From: an uncultured Sphingomonas sp.
GTDB lineage: Bacteria; Pseudomonadota; Alphaproteobacteria; Sphingomonadales; Sphingomonadaceae
Assembly: GCF_946478955.1 (NCBI RefSeq)
Contig: NZ_CAMLDL010000028.1
Span: 1 to 23,235, forward strand
Reading direction: 5' to 3'
Length of the DNA: 23,235 nt
Made by a program: the position numbers and the translations under genes. Position 1 is the stretch's first letter, and every line of letters begins with the position of its first letter. Positions 1 through 8,160 of the stretch are shown piece by piece. Below the pieces are notes generated by a model. That model did no database searches and was not told where the DNA came from. It saw nothing but the letters and a program-made list of their open reading frames with translations.

Positions 1-372
1 GATGCGCTCGCGGACCACCTCGATATTCGGATGAGCGCCGATACGTGACGTCACTTCCGCTGAAAATCCTTCCCGGTCGACCGCGAGCGCGGAGCCGGCG
101 GGAACGCGGTGGAGCGCGGCCGCAGCCATGATCAGGCTGTCGAGGGCGCGCATTTCCTGATGGAGCAGGCCCACGGCATTGCTTTCCGCATCGTCGCTCC
201 GGAAGCTGTTGGAGCACACCATTTCGGCGAGGCGATCGCTCTCGTGGGCGGGCGTCATGTCGCCGCCGCCGCGCATTTCGCTTAGGCGGACTTTGAGGCC
301 GGAATTGGCAAGCTGCCACGCTGCTTCGGAACCGGCGAGACCGCCGCCAATGATATGGACATCGTAAGACAT
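1..372 (-). CDS. trmFO: TrmFO, folate-dependent tRNA m5U54 methyltransferase (5' part only)
   Basis: The gene starts at 372 and runs off the left edge, so only the first 124 residues are visible. They begin [20 protein letters not shown], an FAD-binding GxGxxG fold (residues about 8-14) followed by SEMR and later [23 protein letters not shown] (about residues 53-75), which is characteristic of TrmFO. Known role of the family: a flavoprotein that uses 5,10-methylenetetrahydrofolate and NAD(P)H to make ribothymidine at position 54 of tRNA in the cytoplasm. The reading frame stays open to base 1. The gene diverges from the DUF488 gene across 35 bases, so their promoters must overlap. The main alternative, GidA/MnmG, is unlikely because the SNSFRSDD segment belongs to TrmFO. 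Confidence 0.93.
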   Translation of the reverse strand, partial: MSYDVHIIGGGLAGSEAAWQLANSGLKVRLSEMRGGGDMTPAHESDRLAEMVCSNSFRSDDAESNAVGLLHQEMRALDSLIMAAAALHRVPAGSALAVDREGFSAEVTSRIGAHPNIEVVRERI

Positions 373-407
373 GGCGCAGCGGCTAGCGAAGCACTACATG
401 TAAGTCC

Positions 408-839
408 ATGAAACTCTTTACGATTGGATATGAGGGCGCGACGATGGAAGAGTTCCTGTCCGCGCTAAAGAACGCGGGTGTCCAGCGTGTGATTGACGTT
501 CGGGCGCTTCCGCTGTCGCGCCGACCTGGCTTTTCAAAAACACCGCTTCGCAATTCGCTGGCCGAAGTTGGCATTGATTACGTCCACCTTCGGGCGCTCG
601 GAACGCCGACAGAAGGGCGGGCGGCCGCACGGGCCGGACGGCAAGCCGACCTTGAACGCATCTACGGTGACCAACTCGCCTTGCCCGAGGCGATGGTTCA
701 GGCCGAACAAATGAAAGAGCTTGCGACCGAGAAGCCGAGCGCATTGCTTTGCTTTGAGCGAGACCCAAAGCACTGCCACCGCACCCTCTTATGGAAGGAT
801 GCGGTGCCGGGTGCGGACATTGTCGATCTGACGCCTTAA
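408..839 (+). CDS. DUF488 family protein
   Basis: A 143-residue protein with the three landmarks of the DUF488 family: an N-terminal TIGYEG (residues 5-10), an IDVR motif (29-32), and a C-terminal block CFERDPKHCHR (115-125) with two cysteines and paired histidines. The length is usual for the family. Biochemical function is not established; the conserved C and HCHR residues suggest a metal or catalytic site, but that is inference. It stands alone on plus, 35 bases from divergent trmFO. Its TAA stop overlaps the stop of the opposite-strand host-attachment gene by a few bases, so the two transcripts converge with no room for a terminator between them. No strong Shine-Dalgarno precedes the ATG; the start was chosen because TIGYEG normally sits at the very N-terminus. 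Confidence 0.88.
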   Translation: MKLFTIGYEGATMEEFLSALKNAGVQRVIDVRALPLSRRPGFSKTPLRNSLAEVGIDYVHLRALGTPTEGRAAARAGRQADLERIYGDQLALPEAMVQAEQMKELATEKPSALLCFERDPKHCHRTLLWKDAVPGADIVDLTP

Positions 840-1306
840 AATTCTGCGAGAGGCGCGGGTTTGGTGTCGTCTTCGACCAGCGTCTGGATTTCCGCGACCG
901 TGCGCCCGGTCATCTCTTTCGGAATTTCAGCCACGACCCGCTTTTGCGCTTCCTTGTGAAGTTTTTTCCGAAGTTCACCCAATGTCTTGGGCGGTGCGAC
1001 GATCACCAATTCGTCAAAATCGTTGGCGAGTGCGCGCTTGTTGACGTCCTCCGCCGCGGTCCAGGCCCAGCGGTCTTCCTCGAGCTGCTTGACGTCGGTT
1101 TCCTGATAGGTGGAATGGCCGTATCCGGCCGATTGGAAATTGGACCCTGGACCATCCGTGACAAGATCGCGATTGAATGACGCTTCGTCGCGCTCTTCAT
1201 GAGTCTCGGTCCGCAGGTCCATTTGATTCACATCCCCTTCGTTGCGGAAGAAAAGGGTCTTGCGCCCATCAGTCACGAGGACGAGGGCGTTGTTGCGCAG
1301 CGGCAT
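836..1306 (-). CDS. host attachment family protein (Host_attach / AtsE-like)
   Basis: A 156-residue soluble protein resembling the alphaproteobacterial family named for a protein needed by Agrobacterium for attachment to host cells (PF10116). Visible hallmarks are an N-terminal strand LVLVTDGRKTLFFRN, a central acidic, aromatic segment, and a C-terminal half with DELVIVAPPKTLGELRKKL followed by AEIPKEMTGRTVAEI. This pattern recalls the RNase-H/eRF1-like folds of stress-associated bacterial proteins. There is no signal peptide or membrane segment, so the family name should not be read as a surface location. I chose the start at 1306 because AAGGAGA lies 6-7 bases before this ATG; an extension 11 codons upstream lacks such a site. 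It lies 65 bases downstream of gyrA on the same strand and may share its transcript. Confidence 0.82.
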   Translation of the reverse strand: MPLRNNALVLVTDGRKTLFFRNEGDVNQMDLRTETHEERDEASFNRDLVTDGPGSNFQSAGYGHSTYQETDVKQLEEDRWAWTAAEDVNKRALANDFDELVIVAPPKTLGELRKKLHKEAQKRVVAEIPKEMTGRTVAEIQTLVEDDTKPAPLAEF

Positions 1307-1307
1307 A

Positions 1308-1356
1308 GCGGTCTCCTTATCGTTGCGTTTCATATCCACAACGAAACGAAGACCGC
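1308..1356 (-). promoter_or_regulatory. possible RBS-hiding leader hairpin before the host-attachment gene
   Basis: On the minus strand GCGGTCTTC (1356-1348) can pair with GGAGACCGC (1316-1308): nine pairs including one G-U. The second arm contains the GGAG of the Shine-Dalgarno sequence and ends one base before the ATG. Inside it, TCGTTG (1343-1338 region) can pair with CAACGA, or alternatively GTTTC with GAAAC; these inner helices exclude each other. The layout suggests translational control of the downstream gene when read from the gyrA transcript, for example by temperature. That function is inference; only the complementarity is seen. Confidence 0.35.
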
Positions 1357-1371
1357 CGCTGTTCCGTCCTT

Positions 1372-4164
1372 TTATTCGCCGTTTTCGGGGCCCGACGACA
1401 GATCCTCTCCGATCGTCGCATCGGGTGTGGTTCCGCGCTCTCCATCGGTGCCGAGTTCGATCTCTTCGATCGTCTCTTCTTCGGATTCGTCGATCAGCGC
1501 GACCGAAACGACGCGTTCCTTGCCTGCGACGTTGAAGATGGTCACGCCCTGCGTATTGCGGCCCGCGATGCGGATATCGCCGACGGTGGTGCGGATCATC
1601 TTGCCCTGATCGGTGACGAGCATCAGCGATTCGCCCGGTTTCACCGGGAAGCTGGCGACGACGCCGCCGTTCCGTTCCGACGTGACGATGTTAATGATGC
1701 CCTGACCGCCGCGATTGGTACGGCGATATTCGTAAGTCGAGGATCGCTTGCCATAGCCGTTTTCGGTGATGGTCAGCAGGAACTGTTCCTTGTCAGCGAT
1801 CTCCGCGTAGCGTTCCGGCGAAAGGTTTTCGACACCATCATTATCGCGCCAACGCGGTGCCTTGAGATAGGCCTCGCGTTCCTCCGCCGTTGTGCCTGCG
1901 CGGCGCAGGATCGACATGGAGATGACCTGGTCATCGCCCGCCAGCCGGATTCCGCGCACGCCCATCGATGCGCGGCTCTGAAACTCACGAACGTCGGTGG
2001 ACAGGAAGCGGATCGCCTTGCCATTGCGGGTGGCGAGCAAAACGTCGTCGTCCTCGGTCAACAGGTCCACGCCGATGATCCGGTCGAGGTTATCCTCCTC
2101 GCCGTCCTCGCCATCGTCGGATGTGCCGAACTTCATCGCGATCTTGCCTGCGGTCGGGATGTTGGTGAACGCATCCATGCTGTTGCGGCGCACCGTACCC
2201 TTTGCGGTCGCGAACATGATGTGGAGGTTTTTCCATTCCTCTTCATCCTGCGGCAGCGGAAGGACAGTGGTGACCGTCTCACCCTCCGATAGCGGCAGAA
2301 TGTTGACCATCGGGCGGCCCTTGGCGGTCGGTCCGCCTTCGGGCAGGCGCCATACCTTCATCCGGTAAACCCGGCCGATATTGGTGAAGAACAGCACCGG
2401 GTTGTGTGTGGACGTTACGAACAGTTCGGTGACGATGTCTTCGTCCTTGGTGCTCATGCCGCTACGGCCCTTGCCGCCACGCTTCTGTTCGCGGAACAAG
2501 GCGAGGGGGGTGCGCTTGATATAGCCGGTCATGGTCACGGTGATGACCATGTCCCCGACCTCGATCAGGTCCTCGTCCTCGATGCCGTCGGCGGCGGGTG
2601 CGAGTTCGGTCTTGCGCGGGGTTGCGAATTCGCGTTCGACTTCGCGAAATTCCTCGCGCATCACTTCATAGAGACGTGCGCGGTTGCCAAGGATTTCAAG
2701 CAATTCCCCGATGTCTTTGGCAAGCCCTGCGAGCTCGTCTCCAATTTCGTCACGGCCAAGCGCGGTGAGGCGGTGAAGGCGCAGTTCAAGGATGGCGCGG
2801 ACCTGAATCTCGCTCAGGCGGTAGCTGACACCGGCAGCTTGCGGCTCTATGGCTTCGACCAGTTTGATGTAGGGCCGGATTTCGTCACCCGGCCATTCGC
2901 GGGCAAGCAGTTTTTCGCGCGCTTCGGCGGGGCTTGCAGAACCGCGGATCAGCTTCACCACCTCATCAAGGTTTGTGACGGCGACGACGAGGCCAAGCAG
3001 AATGTGGGCACGGTCGCGGGCTTTGGCGAGCTCGAACTTCGACCGGCGGGTAATCACCTCTTCGCGGAACTTCACGAAGCTTTCGATGATATCGCGCAGG
3101 GCGAGCGTTTCCGGACGACCACTGCGGATCGCGAGGATGTTGGCCGGGAAGCTGGTCTGCGCCGGGGTGTGGCGCCATAACTGGTTGAGCACCACGTCCG
3201 GGGTCGCGTCGCGCTTCAAGTCGATGACGATGCGGACGCCGACGCGGTTGGATTCGTCGCGTATGTCGGAAATACCCTCGATCCGCTTTTCCTTGGCGGC
3301 CTCGGCGATCTTTTCGACCAGACCGGATTTGCCGACTTGATAGGGGATTTCGGTCAGGACGATTGAACGGCGGTCGTTTTTGCCCTCTTCGACATGCGCC
3401 TTGCTGCGCATCATAATCGATCCGCGGCCGGTGGTGTAGGCACTGCGAATGCCCGACGTGCCGAGGATCATGGCGCCAGTGGGGAAATCCGGGCCCTTCA
3501 CATATTCCATCAGCCCTTCGGTGGTGATGGTCGGGTCCTCGATATAGGCGTGGCAGGCGGCCAGCACTTCGCCAAGGTTATGCGGCGGAATGTTGGTGGC
3601 CATGCCGACGGCGATACCGCCCGCGCCGTTGACGAGCAGGTTGGGGAAGCGGGCCGGGAGGACCTGCGGCTCGCTCTCACTCGCGTCATAGTTGGGCTGG
3701 AAGGTGACCGTATCTTTGTAAATGTCGTCGAGCAGGAAGTTGGCGACCTTGGCAAGCCGCGCCTCCGTATATCGCATCGCGGCGGGCGGATCTGGGTCCA
3801 TCGAGCCGAAGTTACCCTGACCATCGATCAGCGGCACACGCATCGACCAGTCCTGCGTCATTCGCGCAAGGGCGTCGTAAATCGCGCTATCCCCGTGCGG
3901 GTGATATTTACCCATGACGTCACCGACGATGCGGCTCGACTTGCGGTAGGGCTTGCCGGAGACATAGCCCGCTTCTTCGCAGGCGTAGAGGATACGCCGA
4001 TGGACCGGCTTTAACCCGTCACGCACATCGGGAAGCGCGCGGGAAACGATCACGCTCATCGCGTAATCGAGGTAGCTGGTCTTCATCTCATCGACGATAG
4101 AGATCGGGGCAATGTCTCCGCCGGGGACCGGGGTGTTTTCGTCTGCGGGAGGCTCGATGGCCAA
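1372..4164 (-). CDS. gyrA: DNA gyrase subunit A
   Basis: The 930-residue A subunit of DNA gyrase, the ATP-driven topoisomerase that introduces negative supercoils as an A2B2 complex. N-terminal signatures are [20 protein letters not shown] (30-49) and the quinolone-determining segment [18 protein letters not shown] (85-102). The catalytic tyrosine is Tyr132 in AAMRYTE. Ser93 and Asp97, matching E. coli Ser83 and Asp87, are the susceptible residues. A GyrA box QKRGGKG (560-566) begins the C-terminal DNA-wrapping domain and distinguishes it from ParC. At 930 residues it is somewhat longer than E. coli GyrA (875). The start is TTG: a TAA lies 11 codons upstream with no ATG or GTG between, AGGA sits six bases before the TTG, and the next methionine (Met27) would remove the conserved N-terminal helix. 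The host-attachment gene follows on the same strand. Confidence 0.98.
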   Translation of the reverse strand: MAIEPPADENTPVPGGDIAPISIVDEMKTSYLDYAMSVIVSRALPDVRDGLKPVHRRILYACEEAGYVSGKPYRKSSRIVGDVMGKYHPHGDSAIYDALARMTQDWSMRVPLIDGQGNFGSMDPDPPAAMRYTEARLAKVANFLLDDIYKDTVTFQPNYDASESEPQVLPARFPNLLVNGAGGIAVGMATNIPPHNLGEVLAACHAYIEDPTITTEGLMEYVKGPDFPTGAMILGTSGIRSAYTTGRGSIMMRSKAHVEEGKNDRRSIVLTEIPYQVGKSGLVEKIAEAAKEKRIEGISDIRDESNRVGVRIVIDLKRDATPDVVLNQLWRHTPAQTSFPANILAIRSGRPETLALRDIIESFVKFREEVITRRSKFELAKARDRAHILLGLVVAVTNLDEVVKLIRGSASPAEAREKLLAREWPGDEIRPYIKLVEAIEPQAAGVSYRLSEIQVRAILELRLHRLTALGRDEIGDELAGLAKDIGELLEILGNRARLYEVMREEFREVEREFATPRKTELAPAADGIEDEDLIEVGDMVITVTMTGYIKRTPLALFREQKRGGKGRSGMSTKDEDIVTELFVTSTHNPVLFFTNIGRVYRMKVWRLPEGGPTAKGRPMVNILPLSEGETVTTVLPLPQDEEEWKNLHIMFATAKGTVRRNSMDAFTNIPTAGKIAMKFGTSDDGEDGEEDNLDRIIGVDLLTEDDDVLLATRNGKAIRFLSTDVREFQSRASMGVRGIRLAGDDQVISMSILRRAGTTAEEREAYLKAPRWRDNDGVENLSPERYAEIADKEQFLLTITENGYGKRSSTYEYRRTNRGGQGIINIVTSERNGGVVASFPVKPGESLMLVTDQGKMIRTTVGDIRIAGRNTQGVTIFNVAGKERVVSVALIDESEEETIEEIELGTDGERGTTPDATIGEDLSSGPENGE

Positions 4165-4512
4165 GGGAAATCCTGTCTGTCTAAGTTCTTGTCGTTAAGC
4201 GAGAGAATCACCGGCGCGCGGTGCACATCATCCCCCTGACATTCTGCTAGCCGATCCAAACCAGCCGCGCCACCCCGCGCGCCTGTGCGCTCGCGCGCGT
4301 GCGCGAGGACAGGCAATGTCATCAATGGTGGCGCCGATTTATGGGCCCATTCGGAAATCTGCTTGTTTTACAGATGGTTCAATTGGCGTTCAGGCCGTCG
4401 TGGCCATTGCGCCTTTTCGCAGCGGGGTAAGGCGTCTATGGCGCATCCCGTGAACAATTTTGAGCAATCGCAGCGGACCGGCCTTCGCCGCCCTGCGTCA
4501 AAGGAGAGTGGC
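4165..4512. other. divergent intergenic region between gyrA and the TPR gene
   Basis: This 348-base gap separates two divergently transcribed genes and must hold both promoters. I see no convincing gene: an in-frame extension of the TPR gene back to a GTG at 4285 or an ATG at 4438 would bury its signal peptide. Contents that stand out are a GC-rich hairpin at 4281-4314, a short ATCTG/CAGAT dyad at 4357-4375, and a GAATC (GANTC) site near 4203. I could not pick a reliable -35/-10 pair for either direction by eye. Confidence 0.6.
4281..4314. repeat. GC-rich inverted repeat / hairpin in the gyrA upstream region
   Basis: GCCTGT (4281-4286) pairs with ACAGGC (4309-4314), and CTCGCGC (4290-4296) pairs with GCGCGAG (4301-4307) around a GCGT loop, giving 13 pairs with one 3x1 internal loop. 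The inner part is an alternating purine-pyrimidine run of CG/TG steps. There is no T-run on either side, so it is not a standard intrinsic terminator. It could be a leader structure, a protein-binding dyad or a supercoiling-sensitive element; this is inference. Confidence 0.55.
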
Positions 4513-5751
4513 ATGAAATTGACCCGCACCGCATTCGCGCTGGCGATCGCACTTGGAACGACCGCGCTGGCGTCGCAGCCGGCCATGGCAAAGGACAAGG
4601 AGGCCCAAAAGCCGGCCGATCGCAAGTACGACCTGTCATCAGGCGCGCGCAAGCCAATCAGCGAATTGCAGGTGGCGATCAACGCCAAGGACACGGCCAA
4701 TATCGCGGCCAAGCTGGCGGCGGCTCAAGCGGCGGCAAAGACCAATGACGATAAATATATCATTGCCAAGCTTCAGCTGGCTGCCGCGGCGGCGGCCAAT
4801 GACAATGCCGGCATTGCTACTGCGCTTGAAGCGATGGTCAATTCCGGTTCGGCCACCAATGATGAGCTGGTCCCGGCCTACATCAACCTCGGCAAGATCG
4901 CGTACAACGCAAAGGACCATGCAAAAGCCGCCAGCTATTTCGATCGTGCGCTAAAGATTAATCCGAACGACGTCGACGCGTGGGTGATGAGCGCCGAAGC
5001 TCAAAATGCGACGGGCCGTACCGCCGAAGGTGTGGCGTCGATCCGCAAGGCGATTGCGCTAAAGACGGCGGCCGGTCAGAAACCGGAGGAAAATTGGTAT
5101 AAGCGCGCCTATGCGTTCGCCAGCAACGCCAAGACTCCGAACGCGACTGAAGTCGGCATTGAGTGGGTCAAGGCCTATCCGAGCCAGAAGAACTGGCACG
5201 ACCTGCTTCGCATGTACCAGAGCAACAACAATATGGATGTTGTCGCCGGTCTTGACGTGTCGCGCCTGATGTACACGACCAATTCGCTGGCCAGCGAAGC
5301 CGATTATTATCGCCTCGCCAGCCCGCTTGTGACCAAGGGCTTCCCTGGCGAAGCCAAGGCGGTACTGGAACAGGGCTTTGCAAAGAACGCGGTGACGAAG
5401 CAGAGTGCGTCGATCGGCCCGCTCTATGCCAGCGCAGTCGCAAAGTCGGCAGGCGACCGTGCATCGCTTGATACCGCGGCCAAGACCGCATTGGCCCAGC
5501 CGACGGCGACAAAGGTCGTTGTGATCGCTGATGCTTACACAGGCTATGGCGACTATGCGAAGGCGATTGATCTCTACAAGGCCGCACTTGCCAAGACCGG
5601 TGCTGATAGAGACCTGATCAACCTTCGTATGGGCATGGCGCTTGCCAAGTCGGGCGACAAAGCCGGTGCGACGGCGGCACTAAGTTCGGTAGGCGGCGCT
5701 CAGGCGGGCGTTGCGAAGCTCTGGCTCGCCTATGTGACAACGCAGGCCTAA
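4513..5751 (+). CDS. secreted tetratricopeptide-repeat protein
   Basis: A 412-residue protein with a clear signal peptide: MKLTR, a hydrophobic core FALAIALGTTALA, and a likely signal peptidase I site after AMA (residue 26). The mature part is alanine-rich and helical. The best TPR units lie at about 122-185 (AYINLGKIAYNAKDHAKAASYFDRAL, then NPNDVDAWVMSAEAQNATGR), with further repeats near the C-terminus (YAKAIDLYKAALAKTG, then INLRMGMALAKSGDKAGATAAL). The expected place is the periplasm, as a protein-binding scaffold; no enzymatic motif is seen and the partner is unknown. The start is fixed by AAGGAGAG a few bases before this ATG and by the position of the signal peptide. It is transcribed alone and ends in a strong intrinsic terminator. 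Confidence 0.85.
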   Translation: MKLTRTAFALAIALGTTALASQPAMAKDKEAQKPADRKYDLSSGARKPISELQVAINAKDTANIAAKLAAAQAAAKTNDDKYIIAKLQLAAAAAANDNAGIATALEAMVNSGSATNDELVPAYINLGKIAYNAKDHAKAASYFDRALKINPNDVDAWVMSAEAQNATGRTAEGVASIRKAIALKTAAGQKPEENWYKRAYAFASNAKTPNATEVGIEWVKAYPSQKNWHDLLRMYQSNNNMDVVAGLDVSRLMYTTNSLASEADYYRLASPLVTKGFPGEAKAVLEQGFAKNAVTKQSASIGPLYASAVAKSAGDRASLDTAAKTALAQPTATKVVVIADAYTGYGDYAKAIDLYKAALAKTGADRDLINLRMGMALAKSGDKAGATAALSSVGGAQAGVAKLWLAYVTTQA

Positions 5752-5772
5752 ACCACTTAATTTTCGGTTTGA

Positions 5773-5808
5773 TGGGGCGTCGGACAGCTTGTTCGGCGCC
5801 CCATTTTT
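5773..5808 (+). terminator. rho-independent terminator of the TPR gene
   Basis: TGGGGCGTCGGA (5773-5784) pairs with TTCGGCGCCCCA (5792-5803): twelve pairs with two G-U wobbles around a seven-base loop, followed directly by TTTTT (5804-5808). It begins 21 bases after the TPR stop. It also shows that the coding sequence of the next gene cannot start upstream of here. Confidence 0.93.
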
Positions 5809-5818
5809 GTCCCGATTT

Positions 5819-5837
5819 GGGATGGTTAACCGATCCC
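5819..5837. promoter_or_regulatory. imperfect palindrome GGGATGGTTAACCGATCCC upstream of the kinase-like gene
   Basis: GGGATGGTT faces AACC-G-ATCCC, a dyad interrupted by one extra base and centred on GGTTAACC. It lies just after the preceding terminator and about 75 bases before the likely start of the histidine-kinase-like gene, where an operator or promoter element would be expected. No regulator can be named from the sequence. Confidence 0.3.
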
Positions 5838-5909
5838 TACTGTCGCAAAACACCCAAAATACTCAGATCAGACGTGAGCAGTTTCGCAACCCAAAATGGA
5901 TTGGCCAGC

Positions 5910-7688
5910 GTGCAGTTTGATGACCGACTGAAAACCGTGATGATGCAGCCGGTCATGGATCTACATGACCGCACCATCCGCTGGCGCCAGCTGGTCGATT
6001 TGCTTTCCAGAATGCCGGGGCAGCAGCAACGCGAGGACGACGGCCTGGTCGATGCCGCGCTGGCGATCATCCGGGGTGATTATTCACAAATTCCGGATGC
6101 CGCCCGCGCCGCGACGGCGCGGTCCATAGCGGGCCGACCCGCTGATCCGCGCCTGATCGCCATATTCGCGCGGGACAAGCTTGCCATTGCCGCGCCGCTC
6201 TTGGCGGCGTCCACTCTTGATGACGCCGGATGGGCGTTGGTCGATGCCGACGCCAGCGACGATGTCTCAATCCTGCTTGCATCGCTTGGCCGCAGCGAAT
6301 CATCTGCACCTTCCTTTGTTGATCCGCCGGTCGTGTCGCCGCCGCCCGTCGCCGACGGTCGGGTGATTGACGAGACCCCGATACTGGCGGAACCGACAGC
6401 AGCGCAGACAACGGACAACGAAGAGGAATTGCCCTCGATTGGTGAGATGGTAGCGCGGATTGAGCGGCTTCGGCACACCCGTACGGCTAGCGAACCAGAT
6501 GATACCGAACGCGACGTCGAACCGGCGCCGGACAGTCCTTTGGAGCGTGCCGAACAACCTGCTGCAGCAACGGATGCGGAGCCGGTCGAGGAGGTGGCCG
6601 TTTCCAAAGCCGAACCTCCGCTTGTTGAGGACGTAATTTCGGTGCCGCCCCCACCCGACGATGTGCAGGTGGCACAAGAGGTTGAAGCGTCTGAACCGGC
6701 GCTTTTCCGCTGGGAAAGCGACGCTGGCGGTCAGATTGCCTGGGTCGACGGCGTCCCACGAGGTCCCCTCATCGGCCGCAATCTGGCAGATGAAGAAGAC
6801 AGTGGACGGGAACTGGTGCGGGCGCTGAATGACCGCGCCCCGTTCGATGGCGCCGTTTTGACGCTCGAATCGCCGAGCGTGGCAGGGGCATGGCGGCTAA
6901 GCGCCATTCCCGCATTCTCCCCGCAGGATGGCCGCTTTCTTGGGTATCGCGGCATTGCACGCAAGGACACGCCTCAGCCGGTTCCGGAGGTTATGGCCAG
7001 CCGCCGACCGCCGCGCGTGAACCGCGATCTTGATGCGCTCCGCGAAACCATCCACGAAATCAAGACACCGCTGAACGCGATCATCGGTTTTGCGGAGATT
7101 ATCGACGGGCAATATTTGGGGCCCGCGCACCGCAATTATCGGCTGCGCGCGGCACAGATCGTCGGCCAGGCACGCACGCTACTCGGTGCGATTGAAGATC
7201 TGGATTATGCTGCCCGCGTCCAGGCAGAGATCACCAGCCAGCGGCAGTCCACCGATCTTGGCGATGTCATGCCCCAGCTCGAACGCGATCTGAGGCAAAA
7301 ATCGGATATCGCAGGGGTCACGCTGGTGTTTGACACGCTGCCAGATGCCAAGGTTGCCACCAGCCGTGATTTGGCCGAACGATTGATCCGGCGTTTTCTG
7401 GCGGCTGTGCTAGACGCTGGAAGCGAAGGCGAACGCTTCAACGTGACAATCGACCGCCAGGCCCAGGGGGGGATCCGGGTCGGCGTGGGCCGTCCCATGG
7501 CGACGGTCGGCCTTAGTAGCGATGAATTGCTGGAGCCGTCATTCGTCGTCGCCAACAACGACGGGGCCAATATCCTGGGATTGGGATTTGCACTTCGAAT
7601 GGTCCGCGGGCTTGCGCGAATGGTCAACGGCGACGTCGTGGTTGATGAAAGCGGCCTGGCGATATTTCTTCCTGAAGCACGTAGCTGA
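5910..7688 (+). CDS. PAS/HisKA histidine-kinase-like protein with degenerate ATPase domain
   Basis: A 592-residue protein with no signal peptide or membrane span, so probably cytoplasmic. An N-terminal helical region (FDDRLKTV, then RWRQLVDLLSRMPG) is followed by an acidic, proline-rich linker (about 130-263), a PAS-like domain (about 264-353, WESDAGGQIAWVDG to GRFLGYRGIARKD), a HisKA helix with HEIKTPLNAIIGF (His382 as phospho-acceptor candidate) and a C-terminal ATPase-like domain (about 463-592). The G2-like segment LGLGFALRMVRGLARMVNG is present. However, the N-box has no asparagine (RLIRRFLAAVLDAG) and the DxGxG box is replaced by VGVGRP. The start is uncertain: I chose GTG at 5910 because the frame upstream runs through the terminator; ATG at 5940 is the alternative. 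No response regulator lies beside it. Confidence 0.75.
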   Translation: MQFDDRLKTVMMQPVMDLHDRTIRWRQLVDLLSRMPGQQQREDDGLVDAALAIIRGDYSQIPDAARAATARSIAGRPADPRLIAIFARDKLAIAAPLLAASTLDDAGWALVDADASDDVSILLASLGRSESSAPSFVDPPVVSPPPVADGRVIDETPILAEPTAAQTTDNEEELPSIGEMVARIERLRHTRTASEPDDTERDVEPAPDSPLERAEQPAAATDAEPVEEVAVSKAEPPLVEDVISVPPPPDDVQVAQEVEASEPALFRWESDAGGQIAWVDGVPRGPLIGRNLADEEDSGRELVRALNDRAPFDGAVLTLESPSVAGAWRLSAIPAFSPQDGRFLGYRGIARKDTPQPVPEVMASRRPPRVNRDLDALRETIHEIKTPLNAIIGFAEIIDGQYLGPAHRNYRLRAAQIVGQARTLLGAIEDLDYAARVQAEITSQRQSTDLGDVMPQLERDLRQKSDIAGVTLVFDTLPDAKVATSRDLAERLIRRFLAAVLDAGSEGERFNVTIDRQAQGGIRVGVGRPMATVGLSSDELLEPSFVVANNDGANILGLGFALRMVRGLARMVNGDVVVDESGLAIFLPEARS

Positions 7689-7732
7689 CTTCACGCGGGC
7701 GCTTTCACCCGCTATCTGCCCCGACACGGGTG

Positions 7733-7809
7733 GGGCCTGTAGCTCAATTGGTTAGAGCTGGCCGCTCATAACGGCTAGGTTGCGGGTTCAAGTCCTGCCG
7801 GGCCCACCA
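7733..7809 (+). tRNA. tRNA-Ile2 (anticodon CAU, read as k2CAU after lysidine modification)
   Basis: A complete 77-base cloverleaf with encoded CCA. The acceptor GGGCCTG (7733-7739) pairs with CGGGCCC (7799-7805), with discriminator A7806. The anticodon loop CTCATAA has CAT at 7767-7769 in a GGCCG/CGGCT stem. The T-arm is GCGGG-TTCAAGT-CCTGC. CAT could mean methionine, but the C4-G69 and C5-G68 pairs are the identity pairs used by the lysidine synthetase TilS, and the body resembles bacterial tRNA-Ile2 rather than initiator or elongator tRNA-Met. The isoleucine call is therefore an inference from acceptor-stem identity. It starts 44 bases after the kinase-like gene. Confidence 0.93.
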
Positions 7810-8040
7810 ACATCCTTAGATGCCAAGCGCAAGGGAGCGGATTGCATCAGCACTCAGGGAGTTTGGGCGACCAGCCATTGCGCGGGCCGACCAGCCCTCG
7901 CGGTGCAGCCGTGACCGGACTGATGTCACGGGATTTACTCCCGTCATGGCTCGGAGGTGTGGCAGCCGCTTTTCAATATCTCGTCGCGCTGCTTCCCGAT
8001 TTCTTAAGAAATCGCTCTGCTGCGCTCGGTATCTCAAAAG
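7810..8040. other. spacer between the two convergent tRNA genes
   Basis: These 231 bases hold no credible gene. They contain a small hairpin ACGGGA-TTTAC-TCCCGT (7928-7944) and the perfect palindrome described separately at 7997-8014. Short reading frames that cross this stretch and continue into the tRNA-Pro gene are translation artefacts. Confidence 0.6.
7997..8014. repeat. perfect 18-base palindrome between convergent tRNA genes
   Basis: CGATTTCTTAAGAAATCG reads the same on both strands. It is flanked by loosely complementary GCGCTGC and CTGCGC, so a longer imperfect cruciform is possible. It lies 27 bases beyond the 3' end of tRNA-Pro on the minus strand. No T-run follows in either direction, so it is not a classical terminator, although its location would suit a two-way transcription stop or 3' processing signal. 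Confidence 0.6.
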
Positions 8041-8117
<77 letters not shown>

Positions 8118-8160
8118 ACGTGCGCGGGCCGTAGCAGCAGCCCGTTACATACGCAAAGGC

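Noticed and set aside
2404..4014. Long plus-strand frames inside gyrA
   Set aside because: They are shadows of gyrA on the opposite strand, with no supporting ribosome site or family.
4285..4512. Upstream extension of the first TPR gene (GTG at 4285 or ATG at 4438)
   Set aside because: The signal peptide and the AAGGAGAG site both fix the start at 4513.
5769..5909. Upstream extension of the histidine-kinase-like gene
   Set aside because: It would place coding sequence across a strong intrinsic terminator and has no conserved residues.
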